Positions 1-8,229 of a stretch of 64,000 nucleotides of DNA are shown one piece after another. The DNA comes from a virus, in the IMG/VR virus record IMGVR_UViG_3300036791_000797, positions 20,646 to 84,645 of that record, one strand, 5' to 3'. The notes beneath the pieces were generated by a model. That model did not search any database. It was not told the DNA's origin and saw only the letters and a list, made by a program, of their open reading frames with translations. The translations under genes were made by a program, and so were the position numbers. Each line of letters opens with the position of its first letter. The stretch's first letter is position 1.

Positions 1-516
1 CTCAAGATCATGACCCCCAAGGCCAGGACGCCCCATGACATGGCCGAGTACTGGGTGGAGGACGCCTCACTCGGGACGGGTGGCTCCCTGGACGGGGTGC
101 TGGAGCCTGACAACCTGCCCATCGAGGTGGAGGAGGGTTTCGAGATCAAGACCATGGTCAACGCCAAGCTGCGGAAGTGCCCCAAGGCTCCGCCCATGTC
201 CAATGAGAAGGTCGAATGGTATCGAGATAGCTGCCCGGAGTACTATGCCCAGGTCATGGAGTATCTCAGGATGTCGGGTTACCAGCGTCATAGGATCCTG
301 ATCACCTCGGTGGAATACCCGTATCCGAAGGCGGAGTTATGCATTCCCTTCGACCGTGGTTACTCGTCTGCCATAGTCGAGAAGTACCGGCGGGTACGCC
401 AGGCCGTAGCCGAGGATCATCTCCCTGATCCCTGCTGTGGCTACTTCGACACCAAGGTCCAGCAGATGTGCCCGGCTCGCACCGTCTGCCCCATCGCCCT
501 GCGGATTGCCCGATGA
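1..516 (+). CDS. PD-(D/E)XK (RecB/Cas4-like) nuclease, 5' end outside the window
   Basis: Probable exonuclease of the PD-(D/E)XK fold, the type phages use in recombination or DNA processing. The frame is open to the left edge; the first ATG inside is at base 10, so the start may lie outside. Visible motifs are an Asp in GSLDGVL, the E-x-K of FEIKT about 15 residues later, and a QVMEY segment that fits the Q-x3-Y motif of RecB and Cas4 nucleases. Near the C terminus are cysteines in CCGYF, MCPA and VCPI, as in Cas4 proteins that bind an iron-sulphur cluster. The stop overlaps the next ATG (ATGA), and a RuvC-like resolvase follows two genes on, which supports a recombination role. Exact family not confirmed. 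Confidence 0.72.
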   Translation, partial: LKIMTPKARTPHDMAEYWVEDASLGTGGSLDGVLEPDNLPIEVEEGFEIKTMVNAKLRKCPKAPPMSNEKVEWYRDSCPEYYAQVMEYLRMSGYQRHRILITSVEYPYPKAELCIPFDRGYSSAIVEKYRRVRQAVAEDHLPDPCCGYFDTKVQQMCPARTVCPIALRIAR

Positions 517-842
517 GATGGCGAGTCACGCTACGCGGTGAGGACGTGGAGCTACGCGGCTACGTCGATTGCTCGTTGCCAGAACTGGAACTGATGTCCG
601 AGCAGGTGAAGCCGCTGGGTCTGTTGATCGCCTCGCCTGCTGATGCCGATTACAACCCGTTCGGTCCAGATCCGATGACCAGGCAGGAGATCCTAGAACG
701 GATGGCTCTCCTGGTGGCCGGTCGTATGGCTTTGCATTGGCCGTTTCAATGCCCCATGTGCCCAGACCGGGCGCACATGGCTCTCGACATCGCGGAGTCG
801 ATTATGGCTGATCCAGTTCTGGCCCCGGTTTCGCATGACTGA
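513..842 (+). CDS. hypothetical protein, 109 aa
   Basis: Unrecognised acidic protein starting at the ATG that overlaps the upstream stop (ATGA). It holds a CPMC pair in the C-terminal third (residues about 78-81), a possible metal knuckle, and is otherwise predicted soluble. It is coupled between the PD-(D/E)XK nuclease and the RuvC-like resolvase, and its end overlaps the resolvase start by 8 nt, so a role in the same DNA-processing operon is possible but not shown. A longer form from base 468 would overlap the nuclease by 49 nt and is less likely. Confidence 0.6.
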   Translation: MRWRVTLRGEDVELRGYVDCSLPELELMSEQVKPLGLLIASPADADYNPFGPDPMTRQEILERMALLVAGRMALHWPFQCPMCPDRAHMALDIAESIMADPVLAPVSHD

Positions 843-1452
843 CCTGTCCAAGTTCCGTATTGGGGAGCCTGATGGCTCACCGATGGTCCCGCTCAAGTTC
901 CTGGATATCCGCTACTGGGGCAAGATCATCGCCTTCGACCAGAGCCTGTCCAAGACCGGCTACGTGGTGCTTTCCAACCGGGGTAACACCTTCTCCACGC
1001 CGGAGTTCTGCTTTGAGACTACCGGTATGCTAACGGCCAAGGATGATCTTAAGGGCCATGAGAAGGCCCTTGATAGGGGCATGGACCTGTTCTGGGAGAT
1101 CCAGGATGTCTGCCGGGCGCACCGGCCTGACAGCGTCATCTTCGAGACCCCACCGGTCGGGGGCAAGATGTCCCGGCCCGAGTCCTCCTTGCTGGCGGCC
1201 CTGACCATCCGCCTGGCCGCCATCATCGAGAATCCCTTCGTCAAGCTGATCATGATGAGCCGCCAGAAGGCCGCCAAGCGCTGGACCGGCAATGCCAACG
1301 CCGACAAGAAGGTGGTACGAGCCGCCTTGGAAGCACTGATGGAGGCCCATAAGATCGAGCGGCCCACCGGCTACTGGAACGAGCATGTCTGTGACGCGCT
1401 CAGCCTGGGCCTGTTGTTCATGGAAGGAAGCAACGATGGCGAATCAGGGTAA
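835..1452 (+). CDS. RuvC-like Holliday junction resolvase
   Basis: Predicted endonuclease of the RuvC/RNase H fold that cleaves branched DNA, such as Holliday junctions made during replication or before packaging. The acidic residues are in place: Asp35 in IAFDQSLSKTG (first strand), Glu104 in VIFETPP, and Asp187 in NEHVCDAL near the C terminus. The length of 205 aa suits the family (about 160-210). The start ATG lies 8 nt inside the upstream gene. The terminase is a few genes downstream, and phage RuvC-like enzymes often resolve concatemers for packaging, so that role is inferred. I am confident in the fold and less so in the precise substrate. Confidence 0.8.
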   Translation: MTDLSKFRIGEPDGSPMVPLKFLDIRYWGKIIAFDQSLSKTGYVVLSNRGNTFSTPEFCFETTGMLTAKDDLKGHEKALDRGMDLFWEIQDVCRAHRPDSVIFETPPVGGKMSRPESSLLAALTIRLAAIIENPFVKLIMMSRQKAAKRWTGNANADKKVVRAALEALMEAHKIERPTGYWNEHVCDALSLGLLFMEGSNDGESG

Positions 1453-2116
1453 GCCTCGTCAGAGCGGGCTCACCGCCGCCCAGGAGACCGCCATCGAGGC
1501 GGGCAAGGACGCTGACACCCCGCTGGACTCCGACATCGAACACACCCGCAAGTTCCGCACGCCGGGCTTCGCCCGCATGCGAACCGACTGGCGGCCCGAG
1601 GATGCCATCATCCTGACCAAGGCCAAGCTGGCCGCCGAGGATCGCCTGGTGTTGGAGTTCGCGGACGCCTATCGGGTCCTGGCCCACATCTACGACATCG
1701 TCCGCACCCCGCTCACGGTGGATGACCAGGTCCAGAAGGACCGCCACGGCTGGACCATGTGGGCCAAGGACGAGTACGGCAGCTTCATCGAGGACTGGTC
1801 CCTGCTCACCACCGACAAGCGCGACACCATCCTGTTCACCCTGGCCACCCGGCTCTATGACTGGGAGCAGAAGGCCGCCGACGCCTGGGGTGAGGCCATG
1901 TTCGCCAAGGGCCAGTGGGAGGAGCGCTTCAGCATTGGCTTCGACGCCCCCATGTCCGGTACCGTGCAGGATCGGGAGGCCACCGGGCGCATCTGGAGCG
2001 CCGACGAGCGTTACTTCGCCATCCAGATGACCTTCTACTCCCGGAAGGCTGATGCCCTGGTACGGACCATGACTCGTCTGGCCGATCGCCTGAAGGACAG
2101 CCTGTTGCATCGCTAG
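1436..2116 (+). CDS. hypothetical protein, 226 aa
   Basis: Unrecognised, acidic, mostly helical protein. The ATG at 1436 is preceded by GGAAGG about 6 nt upstream and overlaps the end of the resolvase gene; the frame runs further up but only as a shadow of that gene. The N-terminal 35 residues are low in hydrophobics and probably disordered, and the rest has amphipathic helices rich in Trp, Asp and Glu. It is the last gene before a 147-nt gap, so it probably ends this operon. No membrane segment, signal peptide or zinc motif was seen. Confidence 0.65.
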   Translation: MANQGKPRQSGLTAAQETAIEAGKDADTPLDSDIEHTRKFRTPGFARMRTDWRPEDAIILTKAKLAAEDRLVLEFADAYRVLAHIYDIVRTPLTVDDQVQKDRHGWTMWAKDEYGSFIEDWSLLTTDKRDTILFTLATRLYDWEQKAADAWGEAMFAKGQWEERFSIGFDAPMSGTVQDREATGRIWSADERYFAIQMTFYSRKADALVRTMTRLADRLKDSLLHR

Positions 2117-2182
2117 GCCTCATGGTCATCTCGACAGTGTGATTTCTTGCGCGGGTCGTTTGAATCTGCAAGGTTAGAGGCG

Positions 2183-2202
2183 ACGGTGTTTTGGGACGCC
2201 GT
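2183..2202 (+). terminator. weak hairpin in the 2117-2263 gap
   Basis: Bases 2183-2189 (ACGGTGT) can pair with 2196-2202 (ACGCCGT), giving a 7-bp stem with one G-U and a 6-nt loop. No T-tract follows. It lies in the only gap between the resolvase operon and the packaging genes, which makes a terminator plausible but weak. Confidence 0.25.
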
Positions 2203-2263
2203 GTCTCCGACTACAGGGGACCCCGATCGGATGGGCCAGAGAAGGGCAGTTCAGTGATCTGAG

Positions 2264-2644
2264 TTGGGTTCCCATGATGGTGAGGAACTGGATGGCTGGT
2301 CTGTCTCGACCCTGCGAGAGCTATTCCGCAACTTGCAAGCCTTCCGATCCTTTGTCGAGTCCGGTGGGGCAGAAGATCTCATCTGGCATGGCCATGAGTT
2401 CAACTACTGGGATCTCGAACGAATCTACAGATACTCACAGATAGCCCTGCCCAGACGACAATATCAGGCCATCTTTCTCTGTCTCTATGAGAATGTCCTG
2501 GAGAAGGATGCTGCTGAGATGATGGGCGTATCGCCCACTAACCCTGTTGCCATGTATGCGACTAAGGGACTTGAGAAGCTCCTGGATCACCTCCGTACCG
2601 GGAGGATTCCAAACGTCCGTATCGACTTTTATAATGCTGGATAA
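2264..2644 (+). CDS. sigma-region-4-like helix-turn-helix protein
   Basis: Small putative DNA-binding protein. Residues about 63-108 read like region 4 of an extracytoplasmic sigma factor: LPRRQYQAIF, then an Ala-rich helix with AAEMMGVS, then a third helix ending in GLEKLLDHL. No region 2 is visible, so it cannot be a complete sigma factor; it may be a transcription regulator or an HTH adaptor for packaging, since small terminases also use HTH folds. Its start is a TTG at 2264, the only plausible start before the conserved part. It sits directly upstream of the packaging genes. Confidence 0.55.
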   Translation: MGSHDGEELDGWSVSTLRELFRNLQAFRSFVESGGAEDLIWHGHEFNYWDLERIYRYSQIALPRRQYQAIFLCLYENVLEKDAAEMMGVSPTNPVAMYATKGLEKLLDHLRTGRIPNVRIDFYNAG

Positions 2645-2656
2645 GAGGTATGAGTA

Positions 2657-2977
2657 ATGTCCATGCATCATGGCACCAACCGCATATTGGAAGACGAGGC
2701 CGATCGCATCATCAAAGAGTCGTTGAAGGGGGTGACCCGCTATAGCGACAAGGCGGACATCCTCACCCCCTGGAAGCAGAAGAGCCGGGCCAAGCGGGAG
2801 ATCCTCACCTCCTCGGGGTTCCCTGAGTCCTCCCTGCGCCAGGGCATGTTCAACCGGCGGCACAACGCGGCGCGGCCGGACCTAAACTCCAGGGATGGCA
2901 TCGCTCAGGCCCGAGGTCGGGGCCTGGAGCGGCTGCAGACCTTCGTGCAGGAGTACGGGGCATCACTAGACGAATGA
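2657..2977 (+). CDS. hypothetical protein, 106 aa
   Basis: Unrecognised basic protein beginning at ATG 2657 with AAGAGG about 8 nt upstream. It is rich in Arg and Lys (for example the WKQKSRAKREI stretch near residue 40) and is probably a nucleic-acid or protein binder. Its stop overlaps the next gene by ATGA, so it is translationally coupled to the small-terminase-like protein and may take part in packaging. Confidence 0.6.
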   Translation: MSMHHGTNRILEDEADRIIKESLKGVTRYSDKADILTPWKQKSRAKREILTSSGFPESSLRQGMFNRRHNAARPDLNSRDGIAQARGRGLERLQTFVQEYGASLDE

Positions 2978-3708
2978 CCGGCCCTCCTCCTCCGCAGACC
3001 TCGGTGATCTACCGGATCGGCGGCACCAACTACCCCATGCGGGTGGTTCGCAACTGCGACACCTGCCGCTCGATCCACCGTGCCGAGATCGAGAACCTCA
3101 TCATCATGGGCTACTCCTGGGGCACCATCGCGGACCACCTGCCCACCGACGCCGGGCTGTCCAAGGACCAGATCCGCCGCCACTTCGAGACCGGGCACAT
3201 GCCCCTGCCGGAGTCTCTACGCCGGGCCGTCATCGAGCGCCGGGCCAAGATGCTGCGCTTGTCCACCGCCGACAACGCCGCTCCCCTGGTCGATCAGTGG
3301 GTGGTGGTGCAGTCCATCATGCAGCGGGGCTTCGAGCGCATCGCCACCGGCCTGGCCGAGCCGGACGTGAAGGACACCCTGGCCGCGGCCAAGGAGCTAT
3401 CCGCCATCGAGGCCCGTGCCCAGGGGGAGCAGGCCCTGGACGAGGACGCGGTGATGGCTATCATCGAGGGCGCTCGCTCCTACATGAGCCAGGAAGACTG
3501 GATCAAGTTCATGTGGGATTTGCGCGAGAACCCAGCCATGGGCATGTATGGGACCGTAGAAGAGGTCCAGGAGAGCCGGGTCCCATTGGAGCGATCCGGT
3601 CACACTGGCTTGCCGCCGGTCGATGCCAAGGCTGATTACAATCAGACGCACATGGGCTCATCAACCGATGAGATCCCCCCGATATCTGACCATGCCGAGT
3701 CTCTGTAA
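2974..3708 (+). CDS. putative small terminase subunit (CxxC plus HTH)
   Basis: Candidate DNA-recognition subunit of the packaging motor. The N-terminal part has CDTCRSIHRAEIENL, followed by a helix-turn-helix-like stretch (YSWGTIADHLPT, then SKDQIRRHFETGHM). A long helical middle region (residues about 75-165) could mediate oligomerisation and the C-terminal 60 residues look disordered. Its place two genes upstream of the large terminase supports the call. The same CxxC-HTH module recurs in the fusion protein at 44790-45482. The family has not been checked, so a general HTH regulator remains possible. Confidence 0.5.
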   Translation: MTGPPPPQTSVIYRIGGTNYPMRVVRNCDTCRSIHRAEIENLIIMGYSWGTIADHLPTDAGLSKDQIRRHFETGHMPLPESLRRAVIERRAKMLRLSTADNAAPLVDQWVVVQSIMQRGFERIATGLAEPDVKDTLAAAKELSAIEARAQGEQALDEDAVMAIIEGARSYMSQEDWIKFMWDLRENPAMGMYGTVEEVQESRVPLERSGHTGLPPVDAKADYNQTHMGSSTDEIPPISDHAESL

Positions 3709-3731
3709 CACCTCACTGAGAGGAAAGTCCT

Positions 3732-4742
3732 ATGTTTGGTGTCCGTACATTGTCAGGGATAACCCTGGAGGAGATCGCTAGCCAGGTCGCTCCCCCCGAT
3801 TCCAAACTCGTTTGCACCACCGATGACATCAGGGTCAACTTCGGGGGTGCGGAACCTTCGGTGAGAATACGTGTAGGCCCGGAAGATCATCTGACCATTT
3901 CGGCCCTGGGGGCACGCAACGTCTTCTCCCAGTTCCTGAACATCCCCTATTCGTTCCTGGATCGTGTCAACGATTCCATGGCTGATTACATCGTCAATGG
4001 ACTGCTGGGTGAGGTCCATAACGAAGTCCGGGTCCGCCATTCAGAGCATGGCATCCATGACATCCTGGAGGCCCGTCTGGATCCCATCGAGCCGCTCTCG
4101 GTGATCGAGATCGCAGAGCGCATCGTGGGTGAGGAGGCTCAGATCCTGGAGTGGTGGATCAACCTCACCGACTTCCGCCTGGACGTGGTCTCCCCGGAGA
4201 CGGGCCTGACCGGCGGCGATCGCAAGCTGGGTGACATCTGCCATGGTGGCCTGCGTTACAGCCAGGATCTCCGCAAGCACATGATGCCCCAGGTGCAGAA
4301 GCTGGTCTATCGGCTGGTTTGCACCAACGGCATGGAGATCGCGGACGCGGCGGCCAAGATGGACGGCCGGGGAGCCTCGCACTCGGAGTTCCTGGACTCC
4401 TTCGAGATCATCTCCCGACGGCTCTACTCCGAGGTGGAGGCGGACATCCACCACTTCTACCAGCTACGCCAGGAGCCCCTCGGAGACGCCTCTCAGGCCG
4501 TCCTGCGGGTGGCCCAGGAGCAGAAGCTGCCCGAGCGGGTGGCCACCCACCTGGTCCGCCTGGTGCCGGACATGATCCCGGACGAGAACGCCTCTCAGTT
4601 CGACCTGGTCAACTTGTTCACCAATGCCGCCCTGGAACCCGGTGTACCGGCCGGGACCCGCCGTCGGCTGGAGTCCATCGGTGGCCATATCGTCATCGAG
4701 CAGAGCGCCCGTTGCACCAAGTGCGCGGCCAAGGTGGGTTGA
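3732..4742 (+). CDS. DUF932-like phage protein
   Basis: 336-residue protein resembling the phage/plasmid DUF932 family. The hallmark is a segment near residue 193, RLVCTNGM, preceded by GLRYSQDLRKH. The biochemical role of the family is unknown. An extra CTKC pair at the very C terminus may bind zinc. It begins at ATG 3732 after GAGAGGAAAG, a good ribosome binding site. It is unusual to find it between the small- and large-terminase-type genes, and it could be an insertion into the packaging cassette. Confidence 0.55.
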   Translation: MFGVRTLSGITLEEIASQVAPPDSKLVCTTDDIRVNFGGAEPSVRIRVGPEDHLTISALGARNVFSQFLNIPYSFLDRVNDSMADYIVNGLLGEVHNEVRVRHSEHGIHDILEARLDPIEPLSVIEIAERIVGEEAQILEWWINLTDFRLDVVSPETGLTGGDRKLGDICHGGLRYSQDLRKHMMPQVQKLVYRLVCTNGMEIADAAAKMDGRGASHSEFLDSFEIISRRLYSEVEADIHHFYQLRQEPLGDASQAVLRVAQEQKLPERVATHLVRLVPDMIPDENASQFDLVNLFTNAALEPGVPAGTRRRLESIGGHIVIEQSARCTKCAAKVG

Positions 4743-4743
4743 C

Positions 4744-5100
4744 GTGCCTAATGAAGTTCTGCCGCAGATCGACCTGTACGACTCGGAGATAATCCAGGTC
4801 GAGAAGGTCCTCGAAAAGCTCAATGCGAAGCAGGGCAGTTATGTCCCGGTGGAGGCATTCCGCAAGGAGGCCATCGAACGTTTTGAGGAAATAGGGCTGG
4901 TCGTCAATGTCCAGGTGTACTCCTGCATGGATGAAGGAGGGAAGCCACTGGACGATGTCTATGCCTTCGATATCACCATCTCTGATCGCTGCGAACGGAA
5001 GCCCTTCGATTTCGATCGACAGCGTTTTGAGGTGATCAACGATGTCGCCGGTATCGAGCCCGACATGAAAGGTGTCACCTTTCCCGTACCGGATGCCTAA
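4744..5100 (+). CDS. hypothetical protein, 118 aa
   Basis: Unrecognised acidic alpha/beta protein. The start is taken as GTG 4744, right after the DUF932-like stop; the frame extends upstream only as an antisense-like shadow. Its stop shares bases with the ATG of the large terminase (TAATG), so the two are tightly coupled. No metal motif or membrane segment is visible. Confidence 0.55.
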   Translation: MPNEVLPQIDLYDSEIIQVEKVLEKLNAKQGSYVPVEAFRKEAIERFEEIGLVVNVQVYSCMDEGGKPLDDVYAFDITISDRCERKPFDFDRQRFEVINDVAGIEPDMKGVTFPVPDA

Positions 5101-7148
5101 TGGCCAACGTTCTGTCGGCCCGGATGGCGCAACTGACCGAGGACGAGACGGGACTGTGGATCCCCGACATCATCGAGTTCACCCTCTCAGACGCCTTCCT
5201 GCATCGAAACCTGTATCCCCGCCAGGCCACCATGCTCAAGGTGGCCTTCCTGCAGGACGAGCTTTTCACCGACTACGACCTGGAGGTTATCGACGGCTGG
5301 ACCCGCTCCTTCCGCGAGACCGAGGAGAACGGCATCCAGCCCGACATCTTCGAGCGCATCCAGATCTGCAAGGCCGAGGGTCGCCCCTGGTTCCGAGAAT
5401 GGCTCAACATCATCGGCCGCCGGGGCTCCAAGGGCTACCTGGGCGGTATCGGGGCCGCCTACGTGCTGTGGCACTACCTGTGCAAAGGAGATCCCCAGGA
5501 GTACTACGGCATTGATCGCGACCGGCGGTTGTCCATGCTGGTTTTCGCCGGGAAGAAGGAGCAGGCCACCGTCAACCAGTGGCGCGATGTCACTGACATC
5601 ATCAAAGGCGGCAAGTGCTTTGCCCCCTATTTCTCCCGATCCCTGGGCGAGAGCCTGACCCTGCGCGCTCCCCATGACAACAAGCGCATCAACGCCCGCG
5701 AGGACCTCGGTATCTACGAGGACGGGGACATGGCCACGTTTATCATCCTGCCCAAGGAGTCCACGGCCATGGCCGCCCGAGGCCCGGCCGTGTTCGCCCT
5801 GCTCTTCGATGAGATGGCCCACGTCGTCCGCCAGGTGGCCAAGTCCGACGCCGCCGAGGTGTACCAGTCGGCCTCCCCGGCCCTCGACACCTTCGGAGTT
5901 GATGCCTGGATGTACGAGGCCTCCAGCCCCTGGGCCAAGACCGGCCAGTTCTACGACAACGCCGTGCAGGCCCTGGCCGTCTCCGATGGCACCGACGGGC
6001 TGGAGCCGGGCGAGATCGTCCGACCGGAGATGCTGCTGATCCAGTTGACCTCCTGGGATCCCTACATCGACTGGGAGCGCTCCGACCACATCCCCACCAT
6101 GGGCCGGGCTGAGTTCGAGCATCCCCGTCGTCGTCCCTCGGCTGGTCCTCCCCACTCCCGCGGCCATGGCTATTGCCTGCCTCAGCAGCGGCGCGCCCAG
6201 CAGGTCTACGACAAGCAGCTACAGCGCATCGAGGCCGCCAATCCCGAGACCTTCGCGGTGGAGCGGCGCAGCCATTGGGCCGCCGTCCTCGATGCGTACC
6301 TCAACGAGGATCGTGTGAAGGCCATCTGGCTGCCATGGCCAGAACAGAACCCCCTCAACCTGCACATGCGTGAAGAGGGCAAGCTGGCCGTCCTCTACAA
6401 GGCTCATGGGGACCCCTCGAAGTCGGGGGCGAACTTCGGCTTCGCAGTGGCCCATGTGGTCCGCTACGGCGAGGATGACTTTCCGCACGTCGTCTTCGAT
6501 TACATCACCCACTGGGAGCCAGCCAACTTCCCGGAGAACGAATACCAGATCGATTACGATTATATCGAGAAATCCATCCAGGGCTACATCGACGCTTTCA
6601 TGCCTACTGAGGTCACCTTCGACCAGGGTTATTCGAACTGGATGATATCCAGGTTGATGAAGTGGGTGAGAACCAGGAACTTCGCCAAGCGGGTCCAGGT
6701 CTTTGAGCGCACCGCCACCGCGCCCATGAACTGGACCATAGCCGAGACCTTCAAGACGGCTATAGGGCTGAGTCTGGTCCATGCTCCGTACTATCAGCAG
6801 GCCGAGGATGAGCTTGTCTTCCTGCAGAAAGTAGGCGAGAACAAAGTCGATCATCCGACGGCTGGTCCGGTGCAAACCAAGGACGTGGCCGACTGCATGA
6901 TGATCCTGGTGCATGCCCTGATTGGAAATGAGATTTCCGCCTTCGTGGGCGAGGCCTTTTCGTCCTTGCGGATGCGAGGGGGCGCGCAAGGTGGGCTGCC
7001 TACCCCGGCCGAACAGGCCGCGGAGGTATCAGCCGGTGACCCCATCAACGCCCTTCGCAACTGGGGTGGCCGCAACCGTCCCATGGGCAGTGGCTATTCG
7101 CCTGCTCGGGGTCGATTCAGCGGCACGGGGCGGCGCAGTAGAAGATGA
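5100..7148 (+). CDS. terL: terminase large subunit (packaging ATPase and nuclease)
   Basis: Motor protein that pumps DNA into the prohead and cuts the concatemer. The ATPase half shows a Walker A-like GRRGSKG at residues 106-112 and a Walker B LLFDE at 234-238. The RNase H-like nuclease half shows Asp438 in HGDPSKSGANFGFAVAH, Asp508 in VTFDQGYSNW, and a final DVADCM Asp near residue 583. At 682 aa it is on the long side. Residues 341-362 are anomalous (Arg/Pro/His/Gly-rich); the next reading frame there has higher GC at third positions and a more natural peptide, so two compensating frameshifts are suspected (see findings). Motifs on either side are in frame. A strong hairpin follows at 7279-7304. 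Confidence 0.93.
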   Translation: MANVLSARMAQLTEDETGLWIPDIIEFTLSDAFLHRNLYPRQATMLKVAFLQDELFTDYDLEVIDGWTRSFRETEENGIQPDIFERIQICKAEGRPWFREWLNIIGRRGSKGYLGGIGAAYVLWHYLCKGDPQEYYGIDRDRRLSMLVFAGKKEQATVNQWRDVTDIIKGGKCFAPYFSRSLGESLTLRAPHDNKRINAREDLGIYEDGDMATFIILPKESTAMAARGPAVFALLFDEMAHVVRQVAKSDAAEVYQSASPALDTFGVDAWMYEASSPWAKTGQFYDNAVQALAVSDGTDGLEPGEIVRPEMLLIQLTSWDPYIDWERSDHIPTMGRAEFEHPRRRPSAGPPHSRGHGYCLPQQRRAQQVYDKQLQRIEAANPETFAVERRSHWAAVLDAYLNEDRVKAIWLPWPEQNPLNLHMREEGKLAVLYKAHGDPSKSGANFGFAVAHVVRYGEDDFPHVVFDYITHWEPANFPENEYQIDYDYIEKSIQGYIDAFMPTEVTFDQGYSNWMISRLMKWVRTRNFAKRVQVFERTATAPMNWTIAETFKTAIGLSLVHAPYYQQAEDELVFLQKVGENKVDHPTAGPVQTKDVADCMMILVHALIGNEISAFVGEAFSSLRMRGGAQGGLPTPAEQAAEVSAGDPINALRNWGGRNRPMGSGYSPARGRFSGTGRRSRR

Positions 7149-7278
7149 TGTGGTCAGTGGGACGGTTGGTGGGTATGATCTAGCCAATCCTGGTCACCAT
7201 TTCTGCAGTTTGATCTCAAGATCTTCAAAAGGCTGTGGGAACACAGGATGCGTGGTGGTCCTTGTGGGCCTTGTCGAT

Positions 7279-7304
7279 CCCCCACCGATCCAGCCCGGTG
7301 GGGG
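7279..7304 (+). terminator. terminator-like hairpin after terL
   Basis: CCCCCACCG (7279-7287) pairs perfectly with CGGTGGGGG (7296-7304) across an 8-nt loop. No T-tract follows, which is common in GC-rich actinobacterial terminators. It lies 131 nt after the terminase stop and just before a new promoter, so it likely separates two transcripts. The rest of 7149-7324 shows no gene. Confidence 0.65.
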
Positions 7305-7324
7305 CTCGACCGCGACTGAGCGGA

Positions 7325-7353
7325 TTGGTCTAGCAAGCACACCTGGGTATGCT
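7325..7353 (+). promoter_or_regulatory. probable promoter for the gene at 7360
   Basis: TTGGTC (7325-7330), a 17-bp spacer and TATGCT (7348-7353). The ATG follows 6 nt after the -10, so the transcript would be leaderless, like the conserved promoter family elsewhere in the window. The spacer includes TAGCAAG and ACCTGG, only loosely like the operator motif. Confidence 0.5.
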
Positions 7354-7359
7354 GACCCC

Positions 7360-7872
7360 ATGTCCTCAGTCGAGGCACCCTCGGAGAACTCCAGTCGCGA
7401 GCCTGTAGTTCAGAAGAAGTGTGCGTCCTGCCATCATCCCCTGAGCTTTCATGGCAACGGAGCGACCGGATGCAAGGCCATGGGCTGCCGGTGTGGGACC
7501 TGGAGCGAGGAGGACCCCTTCGGGGCGCGGGACCACTATGCCGCGGTAGTGACCTTGCTGAGAGCCTTAGAGGTGCCCTCCCGGCTGATGCAGCAGGGGG
7601 AGCGACCCCTGATCTACGTTGGGGGTTACGTCGAGCCCGATCTCTATGACCTGGCCGAGGCCGGTAGTGAAGCCCCAGGATTGCCCGGAGGCTGGCAGCC
7701 GCCCTTCGCCATCTGGGCCAACTACGACGGCCCCTGGAGCTATTCGGTGGTGGATCAAGAGGGTATGGTGACTGAGGCGGGCACCGATGTCATGCCCCAT
7801 GACACGGGGGCCGAGGAGGTGGCTCGCATCGTGGCCACCTGGACCTACCCCAACGAGGCCATGGAGTCTTGA
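7360..7872 (+). CDS. hypothetical protein with N-terminal zinc cluster, 170 aa
   Basis: Unrecognised protein. The N-terminal 45 residues hold KCASCHHPLSFHG and CKAMGCRCG, enough Cys and His for one or two zinc sites. The rest is acidic and predicted alpha/beta. The start is set at ATG 7360 because a promoter with leaderless spacing ends at 7353; the frame remains open far upstream, across the gap and into terL, but that part is noncoding. The stop overlaps the next ATG. Confidence 0.65.
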   Translation: MSSVEAPSENSSREPVVQKKCASCHHPLSFHGNGATGCKAMGCRCGTWSEEDPFGARDHYAAVVTLLRALEVPSRLMQQGERPLIYVGGYVEPDLYDLAEAGSEAPGLPGGWQPPFAIWANYDGPWSYSVVDQEGMVTEAGTDVMPHDTGAEEVARIVATWTYPNEAMES

Positions 7873-8180
7873 TGACCAGCACCCCTGAGTATCCCGAAGC
7901 CACCGGAGCGGCCGAGCCCGTCCTCAACTGCATGGTCCCCGGTTGCACCCGCCCGGCCAGCACCCAGATGATCGTGGTGGCCGCCCCCGACGAGCATCAG
8001 CTACCGGTCTGCGACCTCCATCACCTGGAGCTATCCCAGCCGGGTCACCTGAAGGACCTACGGGAACTGGCCGGGATCAGCGAGCAGGTCCACCAGCCGG
8101 GTGACCAGTTCATCGCCCAGGCTCAGCCTGCTCAGCCGGGCACATCGACCGAGCCCGGCCCGGAGGTCGTCAAGCCCTAG
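7872..8180 (+). CDS. small zinc-knuckle protein, 102 aa
   Basis: Unrecognised. It has CMVPGC near residue 20 and CDLHH near residue 48, spacing that could hold one zinc ion, and a Pro/Gln-rich disordered tail. The start is ATG 7872, sharing its A with the upstream TGA. It is a partner of the preceding zinc protein in a two-gene transcript. Confidence 0.6.
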   Translation: MTSTPEYPEATGAAEPVLNCMVPGCTRPASTQMIVVAAPDEHQLPVCDLHHLELSQPGHLKDLRELAGISEQVHQPGDQFIAQAQPAQPGTSTEPGPEVVKP

Positions 8181-8194
8181 CATTATAGGGATGC

Positions 8195-8223
8195 TTGACA
8201 ATCGATAGGCGGCTCGCTAGGGT
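8195..8223 (+). promoter_or_regulatory. consensus promoter, TTGACA-17-TAGGGT
   Basis: TTGACA (8195-8200), a 17-bp spacer and TAGGGT (8218-8223), with the ATG at 8230, 6 nt later. The same TAGGGT-type -10 occurs at 22265-22293 (minus) and 56233-56262 (plus), so it may form a second promoter class. Confidence 0.7.
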
Positions 8224-8229
8224 GGCACC

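Noticed and set aside
1418-2110. Long open frame on the minus strand opposite the 226-aa gene
   Set aside because: Gly/Leu/Asp-rich composition typical of the antisense of GC-rich coding DNA; no start context and no motif.
5187-6167. 326-codon minus-strand frame opposite terL
   Set aside because: Composition of an antisense shadow (Gly/Leu/Val/Asp repeats); terL motifs on the other strand are unambiguous.
6922-7359. Extension of the 7360 gene upstream through the terL end and the gap
   Set aside because: The region contains a terminator hairpin and a promoter with leaderless spacing; the extension overlaps terL in another frame.
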